A stretch of DNA of 64,000 bases from Martinezella tropici (GTDB lineage Bacteria > Pseudomonadota > Alphaproteobacteria > Rhizobiales > Rhizobiaceae): contig NZ_QMKK01000050.1 of assembly GCF_003287875.1 (NCBI RefSeq), forward strand, positions 62,001 through 126,000. Reading direction: 5' to 3'. Within the stretch, counting starts at the first letter, position 1, and every line of letters begins with the position of its first letter. The translations under genes were made by a program, and so were the position numbers. Below the pieces are notes generated by a model, which was not told the origin of the DNA, searched no databases, and was given only the letters and a program-made list of their open reading frames with translations. This document shows, in pieces, positions 50,001-57,716 of this stretch.

Positions 50001-51525
50001 CGGTCGTTTCCTGGAACTTGGCAAGCGCGACTATTATGCCGACCGCAAGATCGGCCTGCGGCCTTTCCGGCGCAATGTCAGCTATTTCGGCATCGATGCG
50101 GATCAGCTGCTGGTCAATGCGCCCGATCTTGCGCGGCGTATTTTCACCGAGATCGGACAGCTTTTCGCTGAAGAAAAGCTGACGCCGCTGCCATATCGCG
50201 CCTTCGCCCATGACGAGATCGGCAATGCATTCCGCTTGATGCAGAATGCCGGCCATATCGGCAAGATTGTCGTGCGGCCACCCGTTCCGGGGGTCGATAG
50301 CGTCTTGCGGGCTCCGGCAAAATCCTTGCGTTTCGATGCCAGGGGCATTTTCCTGGTTGCGGGCGGTATCGGCGGCTTTGGGCTTTCCGCCGCCGATTGG
50401 CTCGTCTCCAGAGGCGCGCGCCGCATAGCCTTGTGCTCGCGCCGAGGCATTGCCGACACGGAAACCAGGAAGGCGATGGCCGGTTGGGCAAGGCGAGGCG
50501 TCGTGGCGACGCTGCATGCCTGCGATATTACCGATGCAACCGCGGTCGAGACGCTGCTTGCATCGCTTCGCGCCGAAGGAACACTGAAGGGTGTCGTTCA
50601 CGCCGCTATGGTCTTGGATGATGCGCTTCTTGCCAATCTGACGCCCGAGCGCAATCGCCCTGTTCTCGAGGTCAAGATGCGCGGCGCCGAAACTCTGGAC
50701 CGTTTAACGCGGGGCGACGAGCTTGAGCTCTTTCTGCTCTTCTCTTCGGCAACGACCATGCTCGGCAATCCTGGGCAAGCCAATTATGTGATGGCAAACG
50801 GCTATCTGGAAGGCCTGGCTCGCGCGCGTCGCGCTGCCGGCAAGCCGGCCTTGGCCGTCGGCTTCGGCGCCATCGCCGACAAGGGCTTCCTTGCGCGCAA
50901 CGGCGAGGTCAATGATCTTCTGTCCAAGCGCCTGGGCAACGCCGCATTGAAGGCGCGCGACGCGCTGGAACAGGTGGAGCGCTATATTCTGGCCGACACC
51001 GGCGCTGTTGATGCCGCAGCCGTCATGATCGCCGAGATCGACTGGAATGCCGTTCGCCTGTTGCCGATCGCCGATCGTTCGCTTTTCGAACCGCTGATGC
51101 GGTATACGGGCAGCCGTCAAGCTCTGAACGAGGGAGACAGCATCGATCTAAGGGAGTTGATCACCGGCAAATCGGAGGAGGAGGCCCGAGCCGCCCTGCA
51201 TGCGCTCGTTGCTGCGGAAATCGCTGCAATTCTGCGTGTCACTGAGGATAGCGTGACGCCCGACAAGGTTTTGAAGGATATCGGCCTCGATAGCCTGATG
51301 GCGATGGAACTCGGCATGAGCTTCCAGCAGAAGACCGGTTTCGACATTCCTTTGAGCGGTGTCGGCGAGGGCACGACGGTCGGCGACGTTGTCGGCCGTT
51401 TGCGGGACCGTGTCATGAATCGCAATGGCGACGATGTGAAGGCTGCTGCCGCGGGCAATGACCAGATCGTCGAGCAGCTGGCGCGCAGCCATGCCGCGGA
51501 ACAGGAAAAAAGGGCCGCTCAGTGA
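44062..51525 (+). CDS. rkpA: RkpA, reducing type I polyketide/fatty acid synthase of K-antigen region
   Basis: 2487 residues, one complete reducing PKS module. Ketosynthase: Cys171 (DTACSSS), His306 (EGHGTGT), His344 (NIGHTEPASG). Acyltransferase: Ser616 (GHSVGE), with YPFH at 717-720 where malonyl-specific enzymes have HAFH. Dehydratase: His921 (HVVDGKAIMP) and Asp1087. A methyltransferase-like region near 1330-1500 is degenerate, ILEIGSVS at 1381 replacing the SAM glycine motif. Enoylreductase: HGAAGGVGL at 1895-1903. Ketoreductase: AGGIGGFG at 2100, Ser/Tyr2242. Carrier protein: Ser2411 (GLDSLMAMEL). It should build a saturated acyl chain used by RkpG. rkpG overlaps its stop by 4 bp. Confidence 0.93.
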   Translation: MTVEIIGRASVAPGAGSIEELQLVLKEGRCTISRIPEERWDLARFWHPAVGVPGKTYTYAAGVLDNVYAFDPMVFGLSQREAMQMDPQQRILLNVVLRALEDANLPIDGFEGQRVGVYVGASSLEHGNLTLEDPASGGPYFMTGNTLSIVSNRISHIFGLRGPSMTIDTACSSSLVALDQAVRALEGGEIDTAIVGGINVLLHPMSFVGFAQARMLSPEGLCRAYDDDGRGYVRAEGGAAIVLRRTDVALREKDRSYARIYAIGVNSSGRTNGISMPSREAQAALLQSIYEGHAIDVNRIAFIEGHGTGTKVGDPAEIWAIGEVIGRNRRAPVPIGSIKTNIGHTEPASGLFGLLKAIIALENNFLPASLHFDRPNEAIDFEGLNVRVNTSAIELLPAKQPRFAGINSFGFGGTNAHVVISDPDPVAPPEPQIRGEGLVFAASAHTASALSKLLAEYKMRLESAEPRDARQIVSSAAANREPMRHRFAARAKDSAAILAAIDAHLSGKMLVGEAGEAPAQAARIAFVFSGNGSQWAGMGVGAYEENRHFRQCFQSFSALFEYYLGEKLTDILVAADLSARLADTKIAQPLLFAIQASLSDCLWSMGVRPDAVLGHSVGEIAAAYAAKALTAAEAVAIVAKRSLHQDLLAGEGKMAAVVLGEDAALAFARSHGLDNICIAAINAPNSVTISGPVDEVEAFRDAARKSQIVVHILDINYPFHHPIIDRARDAFLTDLPDLAPDSGAGTFISTVTGELRDGRLLDTQYWWRNVRDPVLFKAGCQTAMAMGCNLFIEISPRPILSNYVTEIAKQASVQVIAIPTLLREAPVAGHDPVSQSFARAVANGAPALRARGSATRNAFVRLPSLPFEPMELRTQPTADEIDIFGRDRKNPYTLLGWRTDLNGSTWKNHLDARLFPDLAEHVVDGKAIMPGSGFVEIAVTAAQQYYGADEVEIGNLEIMRPLELSQDHMVELSTILSSETGDIEIRSRERLSRDEWTVHAVGRCRKPLSGESFAEAVERSGRDRKSLLTSEVTYETAERFGLHYGPHFRLLAKAIAFGHDLIEVDLKPPAAPAHPFGTYNLNPMSVDAAFHGLVALFDQLSGDEAGAPYIPVHFGTVTAFGRRRSIVKARIEIDRFSANSVKACFALFDASGKPVAVLDDCRFRRTQLRRRATLESVAFHYESMPSVIRAGRDEVGTGALQISPQSSFEGNRALNNASLLLDAAVYRACHDIALTLADRRGSVAFSSLPGDAEFRSFLVNCLYILEDAGIATANEGKWEVPQEPTLPPLAELLQEIYREDAERVAEAVLVGNAYRETLEHLAMIRPHVVEQEPANRGTSISSGATLEHMLLHSPLSERRLSLLAEALTSAIKANAGEIEHILEIGSVSAAFSRKLAAAASVTGARLLIAEPREHARRALEIAFERDAHVIVTDPARLADRTIADVVVASGDQSQHLMRHNDDIKRILWTVAAGGGQLLLADRAPSAFNDFVFGLSDGWFADSQSPEFPVGRLGTPQQIEDLLETLGFAKPRIRELTFPEGSLIAVMAVSERRPETSSAAEAAEPILILSEQGRNGLAKLDKRMTVIDLGASPADLANIVGAIDRDTRGIVYLANRKSGEATELSLSRLSVFAELANLLSRKSDGAKFRLIVVAPGGSPLAAGPVDEANAGLWAFGRVLQNEYDAFDVHLLDADADDKRIVAVIDALMAAETENREWVLDRLTGKVREIRAAAGPFGAGEASRRDFEAATIRQRVAGRLDSMAWEETSLPVPGEGEVVVSVEATGLNFRDVMWAMGLLPEEALEDGFAGATIGMEFAGRISAVGDAVDDLQPGDTVMGIGPAAFSTHVRVRRDGVTKLPERMKAAAAATVPVAFLTAYYAMVELGRIQPGETILIHGAAGGVGLAALQIAKHRGARVIATAGTVEKRGFLEMLGADHVLDSRSLDFVSGVRRLTGGEGVDLVLNSLFSEAMERSIELVKPFGRFLELGKRDYYADRKIGLRPFRRNVSYFGIDADQLLVNAPDLARRIFTEIGQLFAEEKLTPLPYRAFAHDEIGNAFRLMQNAGHIGKIVVRPPVPGVDSVLRAPAKSLRFDARGIFLVAGGIGGFGLSAADWLVSRGARRIALCSRRGIADTETRKAMAGWARRGVVATLHACDITDATAVETLLASLRAEGTLKGVVHAAMVLDDALLANLTPERNRPVLEVKMRGAETLDRLTRGDELELFLLFSSATTMLGNPGQANYVMANGYLEGLARARRAAGKPALAVGFGAIADKGFLARNGEVNDLLSKRLGNAALKARDALEQVERYILADTGAVDAAAVMIAEIDWNAVRLLPIADRSLFEPLMRYTGSRQALNEGDSIDLRELITGKSEEEARAALHALVAAEIAAILRVTEDSVTPDKVLKDIGLDSLMAMELGMSFQQKTGFDIPLSGVGEGTTVGDVVGRLRDRVMNRNGDDVKAAAAGNDQIVEQLARSHAAEQEKRAAQ

Positions 51526-52946
51526 CGATGCATGATGTTAATGACGGCAGCCAGGCGGAGCAGAAGAAGAGCAAGCTGCTGGAGCAGATGCGTCGCGTCG
51601 GCGAATCCTCCGGGCGCAACCGGGCCGAACGTTTGAACAGGCAGCCGCCGGCACAACAGCGCCAGGCAGCGCGGTTCGAAGACTTGCCGGAGTACAAGCG
51701 CGTCGCAATGCAGCGCATCGCCGGTGAATTGCTCGGCGTTGCCAACCCCTTCTATCGCTCGCACGATGCTGCGGCCGGGGCGACGACACGCATTGGCGGA
51801 CGCGAATTCATCAATTTCGCCTCTTATGACTATCTGGCGACCAATACCGATCCGCATGTCGCGGCAAGCGCCAAACAGGCGGTCGATCGTTTCGGTATCT
51901 CGGCTTCGGCGAGCCGCCTGGTCGCGGGCGAGCGCCCGGGGCATATCGAATTGGAACGGAAGCTTGCCGCGGTCTATGGGGTCGATGCCGCCGTCTGCTT
52001 CGTCAGCGGCTATCTGACCAATGTCGCGGCGATCGGCTGCCTCATGGGGCCGCAGGATCTGGTGATCCACGACGAATTCATTCACAACAGCGCGCTCGCC
52101 GGCATCAAGCTGTCGGGTGCAGCACGCCGGCTCTTCCAGCATAATGACGTCGACAGCCTCGAGACCATCCTGAAGACGCTGTCATCCGATTTCCGCCGTA
52201 TCCTGGTCGTCGTCGAAGGCATCTATTCGATGGATGGCGATATCGCCGATCTGCCGGCCCTGCTGGAGCTGAAGGCGCGCTACGGTTTCTGGCTGATGGT
52301 CGACGAGGCGCATGCGCTCGGCATTCTCGGCAAGACGGGGCGCGGTACTTTCGAGCATTTCGGCCTCGATCCCCGGGATGTCGACATCTGGATGGGTACG
52401 CTTTCAAAGACGACCTCGAGTTGCGGCGGCTATATCGCCGGCAGCCGTGCGCTTGCCGATATTCTGAAGGCGGAAGCCGGCGGCTTTGTCTATAGCGTCG
52501 GGCTGTCGCCCGTTCTTGCCGCCGCCGCTATCGCCGGTCTCGATATCCTGCAGTCCGAGCCCGAGCGAACCGAACGTCTCGGGCGCAACGGCCGGCTGTT
52601 CCTCGAAGAGGCTAGGGCGGCAGGCCTCGATACCGGCCTCAGTGCTGGCCATTCGGTCGTGCCCGTCATCGTCGGCGATTCGCTTCGGGCAGCGCAGCTT
52701 TCGAACGATCTGCTGGCCGAAGGTATCAATGTCCTGCCGATCATCCATCCGGCCGTCCCCGAAGGCATGGCGCGGCTTCGCTTCTTCATCACCTGTAACC
52801 ATACCGAAGAGCAAATTCGGCACGCCGTCGCGCTGACGGCAGAAAAACTGAAGAGTTTGCTGGACCGCAATTTCGGGCTCGCATCACTCGATATGGACAA
52901 GATGATGCAATTGCTGCCAATGGGCCTAGCCCCGACTGGCCCGTAA
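51522..52946 (+). CDS. rkpG: RkpG, PLP-dependent alpha-oxoamine synthase (BioF/SPT-like)
   Basis: 474 residues. After a non-conserved N-terminus of about 70 residues comes a fold-type I PLP enzyme: FASYDYLATNTDPHV, IHDEFIHNSALAGIKLSG, VEGIYSMDGDIADL, DEAHALGILGKTGRG and the PLP Lys296 in GTLSKTTSSCGGY. This is the family of 8-amino-7-oxononanoate synthase, aminolevulinate synthase and serine palmitoyltransferase, which condense an acyl thioester with an amino acid and lose CO2. The acyl donor is probably the RkpA carrier protein. Start GTG 51522 overlaps the rkpA stop; ATG 51528 is possible. Earlier literature calls RkpG an acyltransferase. Confidence 0.9.
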   Translation: MTMHDVNDGSQAEQKKSKLLEQMRRVGESSGRNRAERLNRQPPAQQRQAARFEDLPEYKRVAMQRIAGELLGVANPFYRSHDAAAGATTRIGGREFINFASYDYLATNTDPHVAASAKQAVDRFGISASASRLVAGERPGHIELERKLAAVYGVDAAVCFVSGYLTNVAAIGCLMGPQDLVIHDEFIHNSALAGIKLSGAARRLFQHNDVDSLETILKTLSSDFRRILVVVEGIYSMDGDIADLPALLELKARYGFWLMVDEAHALGILGKTGRGTFEHFGLDPRDVDIWMGTLSKTTSSCGGYIAGSRALADILKAEAGGFVYSVGLSPVLAAAAIAGLDILQSEPERTERLGRNGRLFLEEARAAGLDTGLSAGHSVVPVIVGDSLRAAQLSNDLLAEGINVLPIIHPAVPEGMARLRFFITCNHTEEQIRHAVALTAEKLKSLLDRNFGLASLDMDKMMQLLPMGLAPTGP

Positions 52947-52964
52947 ATTCAGGACGATTGTCTC

Positions 52965-53819
52965 ATGCACGTTATCGTCACGGGAGGTTCGAGCGGAATT
53001 GGTCTGGCGATAGCGAAACTATATGCGGCCAGGGGGGATCGCGTTTCGCTTCTCGCCCGTCATCCCGGACGCCTCGAGGAGGCGCGAGCCGAGATCGCAT
53101 CGCTTCAAGGCATCGACGGCGCCCTTATCCGGGTATGTTCCGTGGACGTGGCTTCGGCCGAGGAGACCGCGCAGGCGGTGGAGCTTTGCGAGGCGTCCTT
53201 CGGCCCCTGCGATATCCTCATCGCCTCGGCTGGTATCGTCGAACCCCAGGTCTTCGACGCGATGCCGGTATCGGTTTTCGATGAGCAGATCGCCATCAAT
53301 TTCCTCGGAACGGCAAATGCCGTTCGCGCTGTCTACAACGGCATGAAGCGGCGGCACGGCGGCCGGATCATGATGATCTCCTCGGGTGCTGCCCTGATCG
53401 GCATCTTCGGCTATACCGCCTACTGCGCATCGAAATCGGCATTGGCCGGATTTGCCGAAGCCTTGAGTGCCGAGGCGGCGGCCACCGGCATATGCGTTTC
53501 CATCTGCTTTCCGCCCGATACGCTGACGCCACAATATCGGCGCGAAATCTCCCGCAGACCGCGCGAGGCGGAAATCTTGATGGGATCCGTCAAGCCTTGG
53601 AGCGCGGAGGCGGTGGCCGCGAGAATCGTTCGCGGGCTGGATCGGGGACAGGCCAAAATCCACTTCGGATTGTCTCTGACCGCGCTTGCCTATTTCGGGT
53701 CGCAGATAAAGCCGGTGCTGAAATGGTGGCTTTCGCGCAAAACGCGAAAAATATTTGGGCAGGATGCATATCCCGGTCTTGCCGAGACGGCCGAGCAAGG
53801 TTTTGATCGTGATAAGTAA
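52965..53819 (+). CDS. rkpH: RkpH, SDR resembling 3-ketosphinganine reductase
   Basis: 284 residues. NADP loop TGGSSGIGLAIAKLYAARG, LIASAGIVEP, catalytic Ser in MMISSGAAL and Tyr153/Lys157 in YCASK. The sequence IFGYTAYCASKSALAGFAEALSAE and the SICFPPDTLTPQY segment are close to 3-ketodihydrosphingosine reductases (KDSR), and a C-terminal hydrophobic segment (LTALAYFGSQIKPVLKWWLS) may anchor it to the membrane. It would reduce the 3-keto group left by the RkpG reaction. 18 bp after rkpG, ATG 52965. Confidence 0.88.
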   Translation: MHVIVTGGSSGIGLAIAKLYAARGDRVSLLARHPGRLEEARAEIASLQGIDGALIRVCSVDVASAEETAQAVELCEASFGPCDILIASAGIVEPQVFDAMPVSVFDEQIAINFLGTANAVRAVYNGMKRRHGGRIMMISSGAALIGIFGYTAYCASKSALAGFAEALSAEAAATGICVSICFPPDTLTPQYRREISRRPREAEILMGSVKPWSAEAVAARIVRGLDRGQAKIHFGLSLTALAYFGSQIKPVLKWWLSRKTRKIFGQDAYPGLAETAEQGFDRDK

Positions 53820-53852
53820 TACGAAACAATTGTCGGATCCGTTCCCGCGGAT

Positions 53853-55475
53853 TTGGAAAACGTTGCGACAGGCAGCAGGCATTTGGATGGCGCGATCTTG
53901 AAGCTGCATGATTTTCCAATTCTTTTGACGGTCGCCTGCTTCGTGCTTTCCTGCGTCATCGTCTTCCTGACCGATCCGTTTGCGATGCCGATGGCCGTCA
54001 ATGCGCAGAACCGCACGGCAAGAAGCTGGCGGCGCCTCGTTTGCGATTGGGCGGTGCGAATTCCGGTCATTGCACTGATCTATGCCGCCTTCTTCGCGAT
54101 TTCCTGGCGCCCCATCTACAGCACGCAGGCGGTCATCAGCTTCTTCGTCATTTTCTCGGGAATTTCGCGGGCAAAATTCGAATTCATCCGGGAGCCCTTG
54201 GTATTCTCGGACATAGCGCTGGTGGTCGATGTCTTCAAATACAAGGAGATTTTCTACGCGACGTCGCTGAACATCGTCTTCTGGGTGATTGCCTTCGCTT
54301 ACGTATTCGGCCTCAGCGGCCTTTACATGTATATGGAGCCATCGGTTCTGCCGGCTTCCAACGGCTTGCTCTGGGTTCTCCTGATGCTTGCCGTTGCCTT
54401 TGCGCCCTGGCTTGCCCTGTTCAGCCGAGTTGTTAGCGAACCGGTATGCCGTTTCACGCAGAAGTTCTTGGGCAAGGTCGATGTCAAGATCGATACCGTG
54501 CGGTTCGGCACCTTCGCTTCCGTGGTCTTTCATTTCGTCATCTGGGTCGGTGTCCGGCGCGAGGCGATCGTCTCGGAATTATCCGGTCGTTTCATCTCGG
54601 CGCTTCAGGAGCTTTGGGATCACGGCGAGGACGAGCCGCTCATTGTCGTCTGGCAATCCGAATCCTTCATCGACCTCAGGCATTTCGGCGTCAAAAACGT
54701 CAAGCTCCCGAATCTCGACCGCTTGCGAGAGCGGGCCGCGCAATGGGGCCGCATGACCAGCGTTTTCGAGGGAGGCTACACGCTCCGGACGGAATTTGCT
54801 GTCTTGAGCGGATTGCTGCCCGAAAATGTACATATCGACGCCAGCTATCCCTATCTGCGCGCCAGCCATTACAAGGATGTCGTCTGGCCGGCGCGACTCA
54901 AGAAAGCGGGCTGGAAAACGCAGTTCATTCACCCCTACGACAAGACCTTCTTCCTCCGTCACAAGGCATTGCCGCAACTCGGCTTCGACCGAATGATGAT
55001 GCTGGACGAATTCGATCACAATCCGGACCGCGATGGCCCTTATGTCAGCGATCTCTCGCTGACGAAGAGCGTGATTCGGACGATCGACGATGATGGCACC
55101 GACAAGAATTTCGTCTTTGTCGCATCCATGGCGAATCATGGTCCCTGGGAGCCGGGTCGTTGCGGGGATCTGGTCGATCCCGTGGATATTTATGGCGAGC
55201 TGCTGATGCGCGCCGATCACGCGCTCGGCAATCTTGCCCATCATCTCGACAGGCTGGATCGCCCGATTTGGCTTCTTTTCTATGGCGATCACGCGCCTTT
55301 GCTGAAGGCCTTCGCCGACCCGTTCCCGGATCCGCGGACCGATTATGTCATCGTTCCTCTTGGCCGCGCACGAGCCCATTCGCAAAAGCCGCAGCCATCG
55401 CGGGAAGAGGCGCCGTGGAACCTGATCGGCGCGTTGCTGCATTATGCGGGCCTTCGGGCCGAGGTTCCGGAGTAA
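53853..55475 (+). CDS. rkpI: RkpI, LtaS/sulfatase-like membrane enzyme
   Basis: Up to 540 residues. Five membrane segments in the first 240 residues, then an extracytoplasmic alkaline-phosphatase-fold domain: VVWQSESFIDLRHFG (metal-binding Glu), FEGGYTLRTEFAVLSGL (candidate nucleophile Thr), MANHGPWEPG and LLFYGDHAPLL. These are the landmarks of lipoteichoic-acid-synthase/phosphoethanolamine-transferase relatives, so it may transfer a phospho-group to the capsule or its lipid. The start is uncertain: TTG 53853 has no good ribosome site, and TTG 53883 or 53898 are alternatives. Stop overlaps the rkpJ ATG by 1 bp. Confidence 0.85.
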   Translation: MENVATGSRHLDGAILKLHDFPILLTVACFVLSCVIVFLTDPFAMPMAVNAQNRTARSWRRLVCDWAVRIPVIALIYAAFFAISWRPIYSTQAVISFFVIFSGISRAKFEFIREPLVFSDIALVVDVFKYKEIFYATSLNIVFWVIAFAYVFGLSGLYMYMEPSVLPASNGLLWVLLMLAVAFAPWLALFSRVVSEPVCRFTQKFLGKVDVKIDTVRFGTFASVVFHFVIWVGVRREAIVSELSGRFISALQELWDHGEDEPLIVVWQSESFIDLRHFGVKNVKLPNLDRLRERAAQWGRMTSVFEGGYTLRTEFAVLSGLLPENVHIDASYPYLRASHYKDVVWPARLKKAGWKTQFIHPYDKTFFLRHKALPQLGFDRMMMLDEFDHNPDRDGPYVSDLSLTKSVIRTIDDDGTDKNFVFVASMANHGPWEPGRCGDLVDPVDIYGELLMRADHALGNLAHHLDRLDRPIWLLFYGDHAPLLKAFADPFPDPRTDYVIVPLGRARAHSQKPQPSREEAPWNLIGALLHYAGLRAEVPE

Positions 55476-56773
55476 TGGCCGACGGGCAGGGGAAACGGGA
55501 CGATACCCCTCGCACGTTCCTGTTTCTGCAGGGGCCATCCTCGCCGCTCTTCATCGAGATCGCCGGACTCCTGGAAATGGCAGGCAGCCGCTGCATTCGC
55601 ATCAACCTCAATGCCGGCGACTGGGTTTCGTGGCGCTGGCGCAGCGCCTTCAATTATCGCGGCGATTTTGCCGGCTGGCGCGCATATGTCAGCCGGCGAA
55701 TCGCGGTCGAAAATGTCACCGACATGATATTGCACGGCGAAGAGCGTCCCTATCATAAGGTCGCCATCGAGGAGGCGCGCCGGCTGGGTGTCGGCATCAA
55801 CGTCGTCGAGATGGGATATTTGCGGCCGGATTGGGTGACTCTGGAGCGCGACGGGCTCTCCTCCAATTCGCATTTTCCGGATGATCCCGGCCATATTCTC
55901 GAAGCGGCGTCCGATCTGCCCGATCCGGACTGGACGCGCCGCTACAGCCAGACGTTCCTCGCCGAAGCGCTCTACGACCTCGTCTATTATCTGCCGACCG
56001 TCTTTCTATGGTTTCTCTATCCGGGCTATCGGCGTCATGGGCTCTATCATCCGCTTATGGAATATGCCGGGTGGTTGAGGAGACTTCCCTCAAGCAGCAG
56101 AAGGTCGCGTGAAGCGGAGGACGTGGTCGAGCATCTGCTTGCCGGCGGCAAGCGATTCTTCGTCTATCCACTGCAGCTTCAGACCGATTTCCAGCTGCGG
56201 GCGCACTCGCCCTTTCATCGGCAGCAGGATGCCATCAGGCTGATTCTCTGGTCTTTTGCGGAAAATGCCGCGCCGGAAACGCATCTCGTCCTGAAACTGC
56301 ATCCGCTCGACAACGGACTTATGGATTGGAGGGCCTATGTCGACAACATCGGCGCTTCCTGTGGATTGTCCTCCCGTCTCCATTTCATAGATGGCGGCGA
56401 TCTCGACCGGCTGATGGCCGCGAGCGAGGGGATGGTAACGGTCAATTCCACGGCGGCACTTACGGCATTGCGGGCCGGCAAGCCCGTCAAGGCGCTCGGC
56501 GCGGCGATTTACGATATAGAGGGCCTGAGTGACCGGGGGGATCTGGATCGATTCTGGCATGAGCCGAGGCCGCCATCGCCGGAGCTGCGCGATGCATTCT
56601 TCAAGCTGCTCGCGACCGCCATACAGGTCCGCGGCAATTTCTGCTCGGGGGAGGGCGCGCGTGCCGCCGCCGTTGAGATTGCCGAGAGATTGTTGTCACG
56701 GACGGTCAATCTGCCCGACGGCTATGTCGACCCGCCGCCGCGGCGACGGCCATCGAAGATTCATGTGCCGTGA
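55475..56773 (+). CDS. rkpJ: RkpJ, KpsS-like capsule polysaccharide protein
   Basis: 432 residues of the KpsS/KpsC capsule family, which in other bacteria builds the beta-Kdo linker on the lipid anchor on the cytoplasmic side. Typical stretches: FLFLQGPSSPLFIEIAGLLE, FFVYPLQLQTDFQLRAHSPF, LVLKLHPLDNGLMDW (conserved HP), VTVNSTAALTALRAGKPV and a C-terminal RGNFCSGEGARAAA. ATG 55475 lies in a TAATG overlap with rkpI and follows CGGAG. Last gene of the rkpAGHIJ run. Whether it acts as Kdo transferase in this strain is inferred from the family. Confidence 0.9.
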   Translation: MADGQGKRDDTPRTFLFLQGPSSPLFIEIAGLLEMAGSRCIRINLNAGDWVSWRWRSAFNYRGDFAGWRAYVSRRIAVENVTDMILHGEERPYHKVAIEEARRLGVGINVVEMGYLRPDWVTLERDGLSSNSHFPDDPGHILEAASDLPDPDWTRRYSQTFLAEALYDLVYYLPTVFLWFLYPGYRRHGLYHPLMEYAGWLRRLPSSSRRSREAEDVVEHLLAGGKRFFVYPLQLQTDFQLRAHSPFHRQQDAIRLILWSFAENAAPETHLVLKLHPLDNGLMDWRAYVDNIGASCGLSSRLHFIDGGDLDRLMAASEGMVTVNSTAALTALRAGKPVKALGAAIYDIEGLSDRGDLDRFWHEPRPPSPELRDAFFKLLATAIQVRGNFCSGEGARAAAVEIAERLLSRTVNLPDGYVDPPPRRRPSKIHVP

Positions 56774-56916
56774 GCGTGACGAAAAGGAAACGGTCGCAGG
56801 AAGGATCTTCGACCCTGAAATTGACAATACGGCGACTTACATGTGGACTGGAGCTGAACCTGGCGCAGCGATTCGACGCCGGGAAAGCGAATAACGGTTT
56901 GCCGGGAGCAAACATC

Positions 56917-57030
56917 ATGGATGACAGCAGGATGGAAAGGTTCATGCTGAAGGAGCTGCTGATGATCATCGCAGCCCTTGTACTTGTTTCCGCCGTGCTT
57001 CTGGCAGTCGTTATTTTCGGCAATTACTGA
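56917..57030 (+). CDS. 37-residue single-pass membrane protein
   Basis: Short frame with a good ribosome site (GGGAG, eight bases before ATG 56917). A charged N-terminus, MDDSRMERFMLKE, is followed by one membrane helix (LLMIIAALVLVSAVLLAVVIF) and a short tail GNY. A GTG at 56770 would add about 49 residues without recognisable features. Too small for family assignment; it could be a genuine small membrane protein or a chance frame. Confidence 0.4.
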   Translation: MDDSRMERFMLKELLMIIAALVLVSAVLLAVVIFGNY

Positions 57031-57121
57031 GCTGCACTTAACCGGACACGAAAAACCGCCGTTCGGACACGAAAAGCATCGTTCCGATCTGAAAAAATCG
57101 CTGATTGAATTCGAGAGGGAG

Positions 57122-57197
57122 TGGTGGGCGATGAGAGACTCGAACTCCCGACATCCTCGGTGTAAACGAGGCGCTCTACCAACTGAGCTAATCGCCC
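57122..57197 (-). tRNA. tRNA-Val (anticodon TAC)
   Basis: Read leftward: 7-bp acceptor GGGCGAT/ATCGCCC, D arm TAGCTCAGTTGGTAGAGC, anticodon stem CCTCG/CGAGG with loop TTTACAC (anticodon TAC), T arm with GTTCGAGTC, encoded CCA at 57122-57124. 76 nt including CCA. Confidence 0.97.
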
Positions 57198-57239
57198 TTC
57201 TGCGAAGCGGGTCATCGGCCCGCCGCGTTCGGTGGCCGT

Positions 57240-57268
57240 GATCTATGCGGAACGGGGAAAAACCGCAA
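57240..57268 (-). promoter_or_regulatory. candidate promoter of tRNA-Val
   Basis: On the minus strand TTGCGG (57268-57263), 17-bp spacer, TAGATC (57245-57240), about 43 bp before the tRNA 5' end. Confidence 0.45.
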
Positions 57269-57493
57269 GAGTGTTTGTGAAGATTTTTTGATTTTTTTGG
57301 ATTTTGCGCATCTTTGGCCACCCGTCATCCACATCCATAAATGTGAAGATATGCCGATCAATGCGGTGCATATCAGGTACCGATGAAATGCATGAGGCGG
57401 GAACCTGCCATGCCAAATCGACGGAACGGAAAATTACGGACAGGCTTGTCGATAACAATTCACACTCTGTCATCGATTTGTATTCAAACCTGC

Positions 57494-57522
57494 TTGACAC
57501 CCAAACACGAACCCCGTAGTTA
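57494..57522 (+). promoter_or_regulatory. promoter of the tRNA-Asp pair
   Basis: TTGACA at 57494-57499, 17-bp spacer, TAGTTA at 57517-57522. Perfect -35 and spacing, transcription starting about 60 bp before the first tRNA-Asp. Confidence 0.65.
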
Positions 57523-57589
57523 GCCGCTTATCGAACGGCGAGGGCCGCTTTGATGGGTGCGAAAGCATCCGGAATGCTTGAAATGAAAT

Positions 57590-57666
57590 GCGGGTGTAGC
57601 TCAGTCGGTTAGAGTGCCGGCCTGTCACGCCGGAGGTCGCGGGTTCGAGCCCCGTCACTCGCGCCA
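57590..57666 (+). tRNA. tRNA-Asp (anticodon GTC), copy 1
   Basis: 77 nt with encoded CCA. Acceptor GCGGGTG/CACTCGC, anticodon stem CCGGC/GCCGG with loop CTGTCAC (anticodon GTC), T arm GTTCGAGCC. Sequence identical to the copy starting at 57717. Confidence 0.97.
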
Positions 57667-57716
57667 TTTCAAGGTAAATTCCGGATCTGGCACCGCGCCG
57701 AAAGGCCAAGCAATGC

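Noticed and set aside
44062..52946. Polyketide cluster for a secreted secondary metabolite.
   Set aside because: Gene order and content match the rkpAGHIJ capsule block, and there is no thioesterase, NRPS, resistance or export gene of a metabolite cluster.
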